A DNA stretch of 64,000 bases, taken from positions 1,372,703 through 1,436,702 of the forward strand of contig CM076652.1 of NCBI GenBank assembly GCA_038496675.1, read 5' to 3'. This document shows positions 34,601 to 46,990 of this stretch, one piece after another. This DNA is from Rachycentron canadum (Eukaryota > Chordata > Actinopteri > Carangiformes > Rachycentridae). A program made the translations under genes and the position numbers. Each line of letters opens with the position of its first letter. Within the stretch, counting starts at the first letter, position 1. A model generated the notes under the pieces. The model worked only from the letters and a program-made list of their open reading frames with translations. It searched no databases and had not been told where the DNA came from.

Positions 34601-37600
34601 AACCACTGTCTTAACAAATTTTTTCATGCAGAAAAACAAACCAATTATAAAGCATTGACAAACATATTTGGGTGTTCAGTCATCAGTCAAACTCACAGGC
34701 ACATCCTTCTTGAAGCCACTGGAAGTTGGTCTTGAAATGGTGGTCTTAGCTGGTGTAGTTGTAGTTGTGGTGGTGGTCACGAGGGTGCTGGGCTGACCAG
34801 GCTGTGGGGCTTTGGGGCCACCAGGTTGCTGAGACTGGGCCTGGGCTTGAACTTGTGCCAGTGCTAGACTGCCAGGTGTGGTGATGGAGCCTTGCATCTT
34901 CACCGGAGGGTCCCGTGACTGTTGGCCATACTCGATATACTGCACACACAGGATATTGAAAGGTACAGAGCGAGAGATTTAATTTATCTGAATGTGGGAA
35001 GCCTGTTCTCTCATCAGAAGTGGGAGAAAAACAAACAATTAAAGATTTGTTAACAAAAATAAAATAAATTAAGGAAACCTGATTACCTCTTGTAAATGAT
35101 GGGGGAATTGCAAGAAGTGGGCAATTGAAGCGAGGTGCTGACAATACTGAGGGTAGTCCTTTAGTCTAGAAAAAAAAGATTTTAGCTTAACACAAGACAA
35201 CTATTGTCATATTAATACAAATTTTAGAAAGGAAACATGTCAATACCTGTTTTTGAACCTATCTAGGGCAGCAATTCCAAAGTAATACATTTTAGATCCA
35301 TAAGGTTTTCGTAAGGCTTCAAGGACATATCGAAGGGCCAAGCCCAGGGCCATGTATGTCACAAGACCCTTCTCAATAATTCCACCAAAAAGGCAGGCAG
35401 TGATGTGCAGCTCCTTGTCTGGGTACTGGGGAAAGAACCGGTATTCCTCAAACAAGTTCCGAAGCATGCAATTGAACACCTCCCGCTCCCGCTTGATGGT
35501 AGAATCCTTGAACCTCTGCAGCATTTCCAGTACCTGGACAATACATTGAGAGATTAATTAATTAAAATAACAGCAACATACTTGAGTATGGATGAACAGG
35601 AATAAGTATGCACAAATTTGTCTTAAGTTAGTTTGTGTTTTGACAAGAAGCAAATTAATAACTGCTACATACTTCATCCACAGACATAGTTGGGTGAGGT
35701 GGGTGGTTGTAGATGCGCTGGAAGTAACTGTTTGCTTCATCGTCTATCTCCTTACTAAAGTTCTGGTTTGCCTCGGGCCACACCTGAGAAAGGTCAGCTG
35801 GAAGAAGAGAAGTAAATGCCATTTAGTTTTTCACTTAATTGAATGTTGTAATCCAAAGATGGTGCAGCATGGGCCAAGTACTTCAGACATTGATGATAAC
35901 TGAGCAGTCAAGTGACACATCAGGCATCAAAAAGGCTCCTAACTGATCAAATCAAGTTAGATCCTTTTTGATGCTTTAAAAGTAGACAAATAACACTAAA
36001 GTGGGGCCGTCAGCTTAAGCAGACAAGGAATGGACGACTGATCTGTATTTCCTCTATTACAAACAGATTTAGTTATATGGGATTAAAATAAATGAAGTTA
36101 TGTTGCCTAAATGGGCACAACATATTCACATAAAAGCTCTTGGCATGGACTTGAAATCCATATTGGTGTAGCACAAGGTGCACTAGAAATAAATTTCCAA
36201 TTAAGACAAGAATAACTGCAGAGGAAATACAGTGCTGAGCAGCGCAGGGCGGGGCTCTCAGTCACACCACTACCACCACCACTTACAGGCCTTCATCTTA
36301 CTCTGCTGAAAGGTTGGTGGATTCAGGCCTGGTGTGCTCATCTTCCTGGTGCCAAAAGGGTCAGTGCTTACTGCTGGCATCCCCAGACTAGAGCCAATAC
36401 CAGAGCCAATACCTGAGCCCAAAGGACCTAGACATAAAACAATACGTCAGTCAATTCAATCCACACCCACTTCACCATCTGAGCTACTACCCTTTGTACC
36501 CCAAACTACTCTGTTCTGCCAAATGTGGAACCCTTATAATATGTTTTGTGGATCACCTTTCACTAGATCTCACATGAAAATTTGTGTTGCAGATCTGAAT
36601 CTGAGCTAAGCAATAGTTTGCTTAATCTGTGTACACAATAGTTATGACCAATATTCAGTGTAACATTTATCTAGTGTGACTAAATTGTTCTAGTCTCAGT
36701 TTTCAAAGACTGATTAAAATGGTGATGATATAATAGATGTATGTTTGTCTAAAAAGATAGTAGAAAATCAAATAGCATAGTACCAGAGTCCATACCAGGG
36801 AGCTGCGAGGACAGGCTGCCAATGCCCCCAAATGGTGTGCTCGGGTTGGGGTTGGAGAGGGGTGGGAAGGCTTTGGCTGGGGACTGGGGATTACTAAAAG
36901 CTGAACTCAATGAGGTTGGGAAACCCTGCATGCTCTGAGTGTGGGAGGTGGCTGTGCCCCCCAAGTTCAAGGAACCCATGCCAGACAGAGGATCCATCTA
37001 AACAGCAATGGAGGAAGAGAGAATCACCAATACAAACCTGAAGATATTAAAGTTGCATATTTATGATGATCACTGATACATTAAAAAAGGAAAAATGACA
37101 GCTTTCACAAATATTAGTTGCGTTTAAAGTTTTTTAAGCAAGCAGGGCTTACAGATCTTTTCTGTTGACACTAATTTCTAATGTTAAGAATGTGTTTTAA
37201 AGTTGCATAATACAACTTCACATGAAAATACCTGTACAGGTGAGATGGCATCGAGGCTGCTGGTGCTGGGAGCACGTCCCTTCGGCATTACTCCTGGTGG
37301 AGGCTGTCGGGCTTTGTTCATTACATTGCTGCAGTTGGCAACCATGGTCAGGATGGTCTCAGACAACTCCTGGGACACACTCCTAATGATGAAGTAAAGA
37401 AAAGTGAGTGAAAACAAGAGAGGGGCTTACATGGACAAAACCCCCACCAGGCACATTAGTAGTACAGTGGGGGAAAATGAGCTAGATCGCCTCTCACCCA
37501 GCACAGGACTGGAGGCAGGCCAGCATGGTGGCTAAGGTCTCTGGTGGCAGCTGGGCGCTTTTGGGCTGGTCCTTGTCTGGAGCCAGCCCCCCCATAATAG

Positions 37601-40318
37601 ATGGGCAGCGCCTTTTCAGGAATGTCACACAAGCCTGGATAAAAGGTTCCTGACACACAGAAATAATACAAAATTATTGTAAAATACAATGTTCTTAGGG
37701 TTATATGTTCAAGAAAACCAACATGCTGAATAAATGCACCTAAATCAATATAAAGACATACCCCATGCTCTCTGATTTTGTCAGTCAGCCACTTATCAAG
37801 TTTGAGGTATTCACGGCGAGAGGCAAGTGCAGCAAGGTCAATAACAAAGGCAAATGGAGTACCATTCAGCAGCATCGATAGAGACTGGAGCAAAGAAAAT
37901 TTAGTATTAAGCATCATGAAAAATATACTGAAAATTAAAAAAAAAAGAAAAGAAAGAAAACATGGAATAAATTCAGTCCAACAGTCCAGTTATTTTCCTC
38001 ATCACTATTGTCTAGTTATGCAATACTACGTCATCTTTAGTCAAAGTGGTCTTCATGTCAATGATTAGTCCATTTTAACAAACCTTCAAGTCCTGGGCCA
38101 CATCCAGGATGCGAGACAGCTTAGCTTGGTCATACTGCTCCCCTCTCATGTACCACTCAGCCATAGAATGCATTATTAGCTGACGGATAGAGGGAGACTG
38201 TCCCTAGTAAAAGAAATTTTTTTTAAGTATATCATCAAGGCAAAAAACAAAACTTACTGAGCAAATGACCAAGTCAACAAATAGCTCAAGTACAAATGAA
38301 AACAGGAAAGAAATAAGCTCCTGGCTGTCAATTAACAAAGATTAATGATAAAAGAAGATTCCATGACCCACCTGTCCATGCCAGGCATAGTGCAAGATAA
38401 TGGCAGAGTTGGGGTGGTTGCCCAGAAAGATCGGCATTAGGGTAGAGATGAGCTCATGGCGTAGAGTGTGCCAGGAGGTGGAGATCTGCAGTAGTGCCAG
38501 CACCAACATGTCTGGGCAGTGCTTGATTGGGAAGCTAAACAGCTGTTTCACCTGCTCATACTGACCCACCTCAGACAGCCTTAGCAGGCTCTCCACCAGG
38601 TCCAGACTTTTCCTGGGAAGAGTTAGTGACACTCAGTCAAAAACATTATAGCGCTAGCAAAAGGTTCAAATGGACATTACATGTCATTTTAAGAGATGTA
38701 ACCACTGGAAGACTTAATTGCTTTCGGTAGGTCAAATTACGCTTCCATTATAATAGGCTGTGGGAAACCCTGCTAACTATTGTGGATATTAATTGGCACT
38801 TTGGCATTTGCAGCATACAATGCATTAAAATAGAAAATAAATGTTGACAGTGTTAAAAATAAAATACACAAAATGAAATAATACTTCAAAACTTGAACGT
38901 AATGGGGAAAAATAAGCAACTGCTATGCCTTTCTACACTGTGGCCGAGCTACAAGCGCCATACCATGTGGCAATCTCCCGGTTGTCATCCTCTGGTGGGG
39001 CCTTAAGGATGTCAGTGGCCACATTGTGGCAAGGGTAGTCAGCAAAACAGAACACTTCTGGGCTCATCAGGGAGTGCTGAATGAATGACAGCTGGAAAAA
39101 AAATTAGAAAATAAAAAGCAGTTAGACATCATCATTCTGCACTATTTTATCTTTATCCTTATTTTGGACAGGAAATATGGAAATATTTGCCACTACATGA
39201 AATACTTGTGATCACATCATCCTGTCAGAGCAGACATTGGTCAGTTACCTGTCCCTCGGCGTGTTTCCATGGCCGATAGATGAGATCGACCGGGAACACC
39301 TCGATACCCAACCCCCTCTGAATGCCATACACCACTATTTGCAGGCCTTTACTGTCCCGGATTATAAAGCCTGGGTGATCTAGTTCATATGTCACCTCTT
39401 TGAAGTTCAGGTTGGGATTCTAGTGTTCAGACAAAAAGCAGAAGTGAAATCTTAGTCACTTTTGTAAACAATCTGATACAAAAAGTGCAACATTTAGAAT
39501 AAGGTTTATGAGAGAATATTGTATGTGTTAACATGTATCCTGATGCAGAATTTGAGAAAATGCAATCCCACGGTGATACTATAAAATACCAGTGTTAAGG
39601 TGTTGTCAGTGGTAGTATGTGAAAAAGAAATAGAAATATTACTCTGAAAAAGTTTGTGATAAACTGACTTACCACTTCTTTGACGACGTCAATAAGAACC
39701 TCAACATTCCAGGTGTGTGCCTGTGAGCCGTCATTCTTATCCTTACCATCACTCCAGATACCACTTCCTGGAGCGGAGATGGACTGTAAGAGAAAACAAA
39801 AGCAGAGAACATTTAAACTCAGATGTACCAAAATAGCAAGAACCTACAGGCCAGAACACTCACCAAGTATTAAAATATGAATTAGAATTATTTAATCAAA
39901 TAACAGTGATACTGACACTACAAAAGTAAGTCTAGCTAACATCAGAAAAATGGCCACACACATTTCATGATATTTCTTTCCATAAAAATAAGTAAAAGTC
40001 ATTAAATTTGAATTAAGCAGCTCACCTGTAATGGGATACCATCAGTTAGGCCAGAGTGGGTACGAGCCATCATGCCCAGGACCCTGGCTACCTGGCTGGC
40101 TGTGACCTCTCTCACCCCATACTGGATGATTATGTTTCTGCACTCATCCACACTGGAGACACAAATAGATCAGCATTTACCGTGAGCCATCATCATTTTA
40201 AATGTTTACATATCAATTGAAATCATTTTGAAATTACACTTGTAAAAAACAGAAAACAAAAAATTTCCAGGTGTACAGCTCTAATTTGTTAATTTGTACA
40301 ACTTCTATTGTTACGAAA

Positions 40319-40360
<42 letters not shown>

Positions 40361-43300
40361 ATGACTGATCATGTAGAAATTTGTCAAACTGCAAAATGGT
40401 GTCATGTGAACTAAATGGTAGCACCATGGCAACCAAAAGTTGTCTTGTCTGAATGCACCATCAGTGGCATTACATTTAATGATTTGTAGACACAGGAGCA
40501 TTTAAACCACTTAATTTAAATGTATTAGTTGTGGATGTAGCATAAATCAATTGACATAAATTCACCTAGCACAGAAGCCATAACCAACTTCTTGCATGAA
40601 TTCGGCAAGAGAACTCTCCATCATGGTCTTAGCTAACTCCCCCGAGTCTGGTAGGATCCTGTCCATGAGAATGTCCCGTTTTTCAGGGTACAGCAGTGGT
40701 GCGAGCACCACAGGGCAGCGCTCCTGGGGGAAATCTGAAATAACACACAATAAAATAAACAAATGTTGTGGCACAGCAACACTGGAAAAACAAGATGTTT
40801 TGATCTGCCATACCTCGGCAAAGTGTCTTGAGGAAGGCGTCAATCTGCTCTTGCCCTACTCCGCTGGCTCCCTTCTGGCCAAACAGTAGATGGGAGAGCA
40901 GTAGGTGCAAGACCTCTATGGCAATGTCTTGGAAGCCACCTTCCTGGTTTCCTCCGAGATCAGCGTCAACGTATGACCGCAGGAGGTCCGGAAGTTTCTG
41001 CTTGATGAACTGCGCAGCTGAGAAACAGTCGAAAACAACTAGTTACTTTTCTGCAATTTTGGAGAAAACAGCAATTTATATGCATTTTATTATCATCAGC
41101 AAAGGTTTATATGAAAAAAAAAAAAAAAATTAAAAATTAAATCTGAATCAACCTCAAACAACCAATGGGTTTGGAAGTCTGTCGCGTTTTACCTCAGGAA
41201 AAGGATTTACATATAAAGACCATTTTTGCTACAGGTATAAATATATCAGGCTCCAAAGCTACTTACCAAAGCCGCGGAGGTCTGTGTTGCTGGAGTTGAG
41301 CAAAGCAAGGCCAAATATTACCTAGAAAATACATAAATAAATTAGAACCATTTTAAATGGTAACGCAACATGTGACGTCTGAGTGCAGAGCTGGCTTACC
41401 TCTTGGACCTTGCTGAGCTTAAGAACTTTACTCAATTGAGTGAATAAGTGGGCCGAAGGCTTCAAACTCTGAAAGAAAAATTACAATGAGCTATAAATCC
41501 TTATTTTTTTCTTATTCATACACAATTGCAATGTTTACATAAAGTTGAAATATATATACAAATATATATAAAATGTCAGCCTGAGGCACCAACAAAAAGC
41601 TGGATTCAAAAAATAATATAAACAGATTTGATTCAGCTAGTTGTAAAATAAAAATCTATTTAAAACAGTAATGCTTGCCTTTCGTAGTATGTCTTCTCCA
41701 TGTTCAGACACATACACGTTATTCTATCAGTAAGCGTTGTCATACAGTCAAACTACCACATTGAAATCAATGAAATTCTAGTATCTTCTCCTCACCTTCT
41801 GGTAGTGCAGGGGATTGTCAATGGCGTAACAGAGAGTAGAGATAAAGTTTGGCTTTGATATCAGCGACACACACTCCTGGATCAGAAACTGTGTCTTGGG
41901 CAAGTTGAAAAGCAAAACGTATCGAGGAGAAGAAGAGAGAAAAGAGAACACAGGCAAGTGAAGAGCAAGATAAGACAATAAGTCTCTAACAAGAATCAAT
42001 ATGAAACAATATGCAGTATGAACATGTCCACTCAGTCAGGGATATTCTACAATGAGTATGATGGGATTAAAAGTAAAATTAATACTGTACATCAATGAGA
42101 ACATAACTCATCAGTGAGGGTAAACTGAGGAAAATTTAAAAGTGATTAATGCAAAATGATCAATATCTTGAGGGGTAATTGCTTCAGTGCAGATAAGGTA
42201 GATGTATATGTTCAGTGATTTATAAGCAAACAGTCTCTTTAGTACAAATTGCTATGTTTTTTCAAATGCAACTGAAAAGGGGGAACCTGTGCAAGTTCTG
42301 CATTTGTTTTTTAAACTAGTACCTCAATCTGCCATTTTTTTTTTTCTATCAACCAACTTCAAAAGTTGACTGTCTACTGAAACTGAAGGGGAGCACTTCT
42401 TTGTCAAGTTGGGAAGAATAAGAGCAACTTTATTGCCTCACAGATCTAGTTACTTGTTCTTAAGTTGTGATGTCTAGTCAGTCGTAATGTTTTCATAGTT
42501 GATCCATACAGACAGAATGTAAGGGCGCCGACTGTTGTCACAGAAACCATTATATTTGAAAGGAGGTTTAACAAGACATCCAAAGGGCTACAAACAATTA
42601 TGTAACAAATTAGAAGGAGAGCTAGAGAGGGATGCCTGATGCCTGGCTCAACTCTCACTTCACTACATCCAGGCAGTGTTGGTCACTGATTTAGGTGAGG
42701 TATAGACAATGGTTCTACAGACAGTAACCCTAACCCAAGGCATCCAAGATGCTGTTTGGACAGATCATATATATAAATCCTTTAGTGTATCAGTACATGT
42801 CAAATGTTATTCATGCTTGTGTGTTGATGGCCCGAGATAGTTTCGGACTAAGAGCTAGGTTAAATATCAAATATTAAATATAAATTCAAAAGTTTAGAAA
42901 CAAAAAAATAGTTATTGTTACAGCTTTATTACACTTTTTTTTATGTTGGGCTTCCAGAAAACCAGGCCAGTAGTAGTTTTATCCAATCTCTCAAGTGAAA
43001 GAGACTGGATTGTGAAAGGAGATGTGAAACTACCACAGCTGATGTGTAAAAGTATAAAATAGTTCAAGTGGTAGAAGACAAATGTTTGCTTGTTAACCAC
43101 TTCCAGGACTACAAATGTTTCAATATTCATTCTTCTTTTTTTTACAAGTTTATTTCACATTTCTCATTTGAATTCCATGTTTCATGAAGACTGTCTCAAC
43201 ATTTTCATTGACAGCCAGGTTTGTGGGAATTAGTGTTTCATACATTTCTAAAAAGTACAGACTGTTTTCCAGTAAGTGGTGCTTATTTCTATCAGTGTTT

Positions 43301-43850
43301 TCAGTCACCAGGGCTGTGCACACATCCACAAAGGGTAAATGGGAAACTTGCAAAATGAATTTAACTTCCAAAAAAGTCCAATCAGCTTTAGTAAAACCAT
43401 TGTTCATGAATTTTAAGAAAATGAAACAAATTCTGATCCTGAAACAAATTTTTGCTTGCTAAATAAAAATATTTTTTGCAGCAACACAACTTCTAAGGCT
43501 AGAAAAAAATATCAATGAGTTCCTAATCAAAAATTACCTGGTGAAAGTCCTTGCCACTGCTTTTACCATCGCCACTAAAATCCACATGGGAGAAGAGACA
43601 GCGTAGTAGATGCCTGTCTGCCTCAGGACCGTGACGATTTACAATCTGTGAGGAGAACAGGGAAAGCATCAATACATATGGACAAACAGATATTTTCAGT
43701 TACTTTACTCTCAAACTATAAGACTATAATGTCTTTGATACCACTTACATGCTGTATTTCTTGCTGGCTGGCTCGGTAATTTTTCTTTGTTAAATTGTCC
43801 ACCAGATAGCTGATTTGAGACAAAGCCAGCGAGAGCGAGTCAAGATTCAT
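25668..43850 (-). CDS. cnot1: CCR4-NOT transcription complex subunit 1, 48 coding exons, complete
   Basis: CNOT1 is the scaffold of the CCR4-NOT deadenylase. Exons in transcript order: 43850-43749, 43645-43538, 41894-41796, 41468-41400, 41321-41267, 41017-40814, 40734-40566, 40152-40026, 39783-39673, 39419-39249, 39091-38964, 38612-38372, 38203-38084, 37884-37762, 37649-37498, 37382-37232, 36997-36784, 36427-36287, 35797-35673, 35533-35247, 35165-35087, 34939-34697, 34566-34426, 34342-34163, 33921-33805, 33704-33594, 33415-33338, 33049-32872, 32470-32337, 32162-31866, 31750-31610, 31035-30931, 30778-30659, 30364-30170, 30057-29915, 29783-29675, 29527-29358, 29077-28846, 28757-28509, 28331-28168, 28058-27941, 27809-27708, 27318-27145, 26967-26818, 26708-26528, 26214-26082, 25984-25850, 25746-25668. 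The total is 7155 nt, 2384 aa (human 2376), and every phase joins. It starts [20 protein letters not shown] and ends [10 protein letters not shown]. By family alignment, an N-terminal HEAT region (CNOT10/11), MIF4G (CNOT7/8, DDX6) near 1060-1300, a CNOT9-binding domain near 1360-1600 and a C-terminal NOT1 domain from about 1840 (CNOT2/3) are expected. Thr/Pro linkers fall in exons 22 and 29. Confidence 0.97.
31387..31428 (-). ncRNA. Candidate H/ACA-like snoRNA hairpin in a cnot1 intron
   Basis: In the intron between exons 31 and 32, the cnot1 strand folds into a 7-bp basal stem (GUGCUUC/GAAGCAC). Above it are an asymmetric internal loop of 2 and 8 nt and a perfect 6-bp upper stem (CUUUGC/GCAAAG) capped by AUGAAA. 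The basal stem is followed immediately by AUACAA (31386-31381), which fits the H-box consensus ANANNA. The distance from upper stem to box is 15 nt, as in H/ACA RNAs. Mammalian CNOT1 introns host SNORA46 and SNORA50, which makes this intriguing. No convincing 3' hairpin plus ACA box was found, so the call is tentative. Confidence 0.3.
36287..36301 (-). other. cnot1: Alternative 5' splice-site segment in cnot1 coding exon 18 (SKMKA)
   Basis: Exon 18 has two good donors in the same phase. The proximal one is GTAAGATG, read from 36301 downward. The distal one is GTAAGT at 36286-36281. The 15 nt between them encode SKMKA. Using the proximal donor gives [13 protein letters not shown], the common vertebrate form; using the distal one inserts five residues. 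Human CNOT1 has an equivalent five-residue variant with SKMKP. Without the segment the protein is 2379 aa. Confidence 0.8.
40320..40355. repeat. A36 homopolymer in a cnot1 intron
   Basis: An uninterrupted A run on the + strand (T run on the cnot1 strand) in the intron between exons 7 and 8. It could be a retroposed poly-A tail remnant, but no flanking SINE body was recognised. Confidence 0.85.
41895..43537 (-). other. cnot1: cnot1 intron between coding exons 2 and 3, the longest between coding exons
   Basis: A 1.64-kb AT-rich intron flanked by verified exons. It holds poly-T/pyrimidine stretches (for example 42337-42348 and 43135-43143). Short open frames in either strand are unsupported. 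No RNA gene or transposon was recognised. Confidence 0.7.
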
Positions 43851-44042
43851 TGCTGGTTGGGGCGGAAGCAGGCGGCCGAGCACGGCGCAAAATCACCATT
43901 ATTCCCCTTTAGTCACTTCAGTGATAGGTTACTTCTGCTCCCCCCCCCCAAGGTGTGAAAAATATCGGCTTCCAAATGAGTTTCCCGATCAGTGGCTCCC
44001 GGTGCTAGGTAGAGTCCTTCAGTTTAAAATCAAGTGCAGCAT
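43851..44042 (-). other. cnot1: 5' UTR part of cnot1 exon 2
   Basis: On the cnot1 strand a good acceptor (pyrimidine-rich, ending TTACAG) lies at 44048-44043, and sequence runs on to the start codon at 43850-43848. A C-run (43940-43948 on the + strand) lies inside. This implies a separate non-coding first exon further right, matching the human gene layout. Confidence 0.6.
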
Positions 44043-45609
44043 CTGTAATGAAATAATAGAAGTTTTAAGTTTTATTAAAAACACACATTGAACATTTTGC
44101 AATAACAAGTAAAATTGCTGGAGAAAGAAGAGGTGAAATTTCTCTGTAAAAAAAAAAGCTTTACATTTAGAATGCTGTAGTCTCATGTTCAGTAAGGGAA
44201 ATATTTATTATCCACTAACAACACATAATATTGTGAGACGCTTTGAGGCCTACGTGCATTAGCAGATGTGGTGTGCACTGAAAATTATTTTCATGTCTGT
44301 TGCTCGGACGTTTCTTTACCAATTTGTACAGTATCAGTTAGAGCTGTGCTGTGTGTGTGCCATCTTCACAGGGATGTTGTTGAGTTATGTAAACTCGTCG
44401 TGCCAATAGCCCGTACTAGGCCTCGACTGTACCCTAGTATCTGCCACACAGATTCAAAGCTCGTTAGCTTGCTCGCCGTACAAACCAACTTCCCTACTTA
44501 CAATAACATAATTACTACCACTATCAACACAATCGTGAACAGTATTAAGAAAAGTTCACAAGAAAATTTGAATGCTTATTTTACAGAGTCAAACTCACCA
44601 ACTGAGACAAAGAGCAAGCTAATCGAAGTTAGCAAATCTTGACAGATAACTACTTGCAAGCTAACTACATGGCATAGCGCGTTAACCGGAGTCAATTTTA
44701 ACCAGACATGTTCATGATGTGCGGCTAATTTAGTCAATTGATTTAAAACAAGCGTTAATTTCATTGGCCATACTCTTGAGGCAAGTGGGGCCAACTAGCT
44801 AACTACTTAGGCTAACATCACCATGACGCTGGTAAACACTTGCTAGGAATAAGTTTAGGTTAACGTAAGCTATCGTTAATGTGGGCCGGTATATATGTAA
44901 TCGTTTACACGGCATACTCCAGGCCTTTACTCTACATTAATATCCCTACTAAACAGTAGAACTTCCCCGTCGTCAATAGCTAACGTTAACCTCTGAAATC
45001 TTACCAACTCCCTGTGCGCTACAAGCTAATGCTATCAAATTAGCATTTGCGTGAAGCTAACCTCAGCAACACGAGCCTGTTTCAAGCTACGGTGTAGGGA
45101 CCATTTCAAATCAATTAATTGTGTACCTTCATACAAATTAATTACACCACGACTTGCTAACAAATTACTAAGACCTCGAGACCATTACACATGCCTTGGC
45201 CGTGAGCCCGAAGGCCGCGAGTGTTGCGGATGGGCTTTGAGCGATCTTGCCAGCTAACATTAGCATTAACCTTGTTAACGTTAGCTTATTCTACGGGCTC
45301 CGACTAGTCTGTGGAATCGCAAACATAGTTGCAAGTGCTATATTTCCTGACGCACAGCTACCTCACCGAGCTAATGTCAATATCGCCTATATTGTTTTCT
45401 ATAATTACACAAAACCACACTGCACGAGAAAAGTGGTCAAATTAAGGAATTGTTACTTTGTTGATGTGACCAATATGACAGCTTCTCTTCAGGAAATACA
45501 CGTACCCCGCGCTGGTGGCTAACGGCCATCCGCCGTTTAAATATCGTTACTTATGTGTTATAGCTGAATCTGTCGACGGTTGTTTGTAAGATTTTTTCAT
45601 AAAGCTTAC

Positions 45610-45830
45610 CGTGCTCCCAAGAAAGTAATTCAGATGTTCATCCCTCTTTGTTTCTCACAGCTAACTTAACGAAATAGTAGGGTCGCTGTGCCTCCAGTTG
45701 TTTGATTTTCAAAATAAAATGGCGACTGTCACTGCCGCGGCGCGCTCACGGTTCGAGACGAGTGCATGCGCTTATCCGCGCGACACAAGCGTAAGGTGTT
45801 TGTCAGTCGACACCTGGGGCCTCATTTATA
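45610..45830 (-). promoter_or_regulatory. cnot1: Promoter and non-coding exon 1 region of cnot1
   Basis: A GTAAGC donor on the minus strand (45609-45604) would end a non-coding exon 1. CpG-rich sequence lies at about 45720-45800. ATGGCG at 45719-45724, within AAAATGGCGAC, is a YY1-type element of the kind found just downstream of start sites of housekeeping genes. Exon 1 limits and the start site are inferred. Confidence 0.5.
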
Positions 45831-45899
45831 ACCGCTGCTGCACACAAAACGGGCCAGCTCTTTAAAAACATGAAAACATGTGCATCTGTGGGGAAACTC

Positions 45900-45934
45900 T
45901 GACACACACTCACATATACATACATACACATACG

Positions 45935-45966
<32 letters not shown>

Positions 45967-46195
45967 AGAATTATTCAATTGTAAATGCTTCAGCAACCTA
46001 AAGTTAAATCAAGCTCCATGCCATCCATTCATTCAGTTATTTTATTAATTCTGGAGAAGAGAAGATAAAGCAAGTTTTGTTGTTTAAACTGAAAAAATAC
46101 AAATGAAAATTAGATATATAATTTTTATTGTATTTTTTAATAATGAATGTGTATATATGTAGTAATATGTGTGTGTGTGTGTGTGTGTGTGTTTT
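45900..46195. repeat. CA/TA and GT microsatellite cluster between cnot1 and the NCOA5-like gene
   Basis: CA-rich repeat followed by TA repeat at about 45901-45966, and a GT repeat at about 46165-46193. It lies in the 1-kb divergent intergenic region. The rest of 45830-46700 is AT-rich with no recognised gene. Confidence 0.8.
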
Positions 46196-46719
46196 ACAAA
46201 TACTTGGGTGTATGGTATAGAGTTTGAAAGACGCATAACAGACAAGGAAGGTCTAATGTCAAACACATACAGATCCAGACTTTTTGGAGGTCGTTCTATA
46301 TTATGGATTAAAAACCAGGATGCTTCGATTTTTAGTATTTCTTTGTAAGTAATAAGGATTTGTACATGTTTGTATTCACACAAATCGTGACTGGTTGTTA
46401 GATGTAATGCAATTATAATCAGTCGACATCGAGTGTGAATAATATATTTATAACTGCTTTGTTTTTGTTTTTTTTTTCAATTTGAACATTGTAAGGTATT
46501 TTTCTGAAACTTTTTTGAAATGTTGTAGGTGATCGTATACAGACCACACATGGATCCCATCGTTGGATAGAGTCTTGTATTGATATTGGACATTTGGCAA
46601 AAGGTAAGATTAGGTTGTTCTTGTTTTTTGAACCAAACGTAAAGATCCATAAAGATTCGTCTCACAAACAAGCTCGTGGACAAATGTTTTATTTCCATGA
46701 CTCCTGACATCCTAGTCCG

Positions 46720-46990
46720 GTAGGTGGCGGAAGTATACACGGAAGCTGGCGAGTCAGATCAGACCAGTAACGGCCAGAAGAAGAAGTCCTCCGCCTCATC
46801 CGCCTCCCCGGTGCAGAGAGGGTGTAGTGGAGTACTGGAGGAGTAACGCCAGGAGATATTTTATTCCCTCCCTGCGATCACAAGTTGAGGTTTATTTCGG
46901 CGGAGTTGCAGTGCGGACATGTCGTCTTGGGCGAACTCATCTGCAGCTGCCCGGCGGCCACCGGCGAACCCCAATGGAAGGTAATGGTTT
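46720..46990 (+). promoter_or_regulatory. Promoter and 5' UTR of the NCOA5-like gene
   Basis: GC- and CpG-rich stretch just upstream of ATG 46919 with GC-box-like sequence (CCTCCGCCTCATCCGCCTCC, 46788-46807). No TATA box is visible. Start site not fixed. GCTAGC/GTTAGC-type repeats follow at 47009-47095 in intron 1. Confidence 0.5.

Noticed and set aside
28464..35549. Many forward-strand ORFs across the cnot1 locus
   Set aside because: Antisense shadows of verified cnot1 exons.
44268..44642. 124-codon ORF in the cnot1 first intron
   Set aside because: Sits in intronic DNA opposite the cnot1 strand; low-complexity Ile/Thr/Asn-rich segment, no homology recognised.
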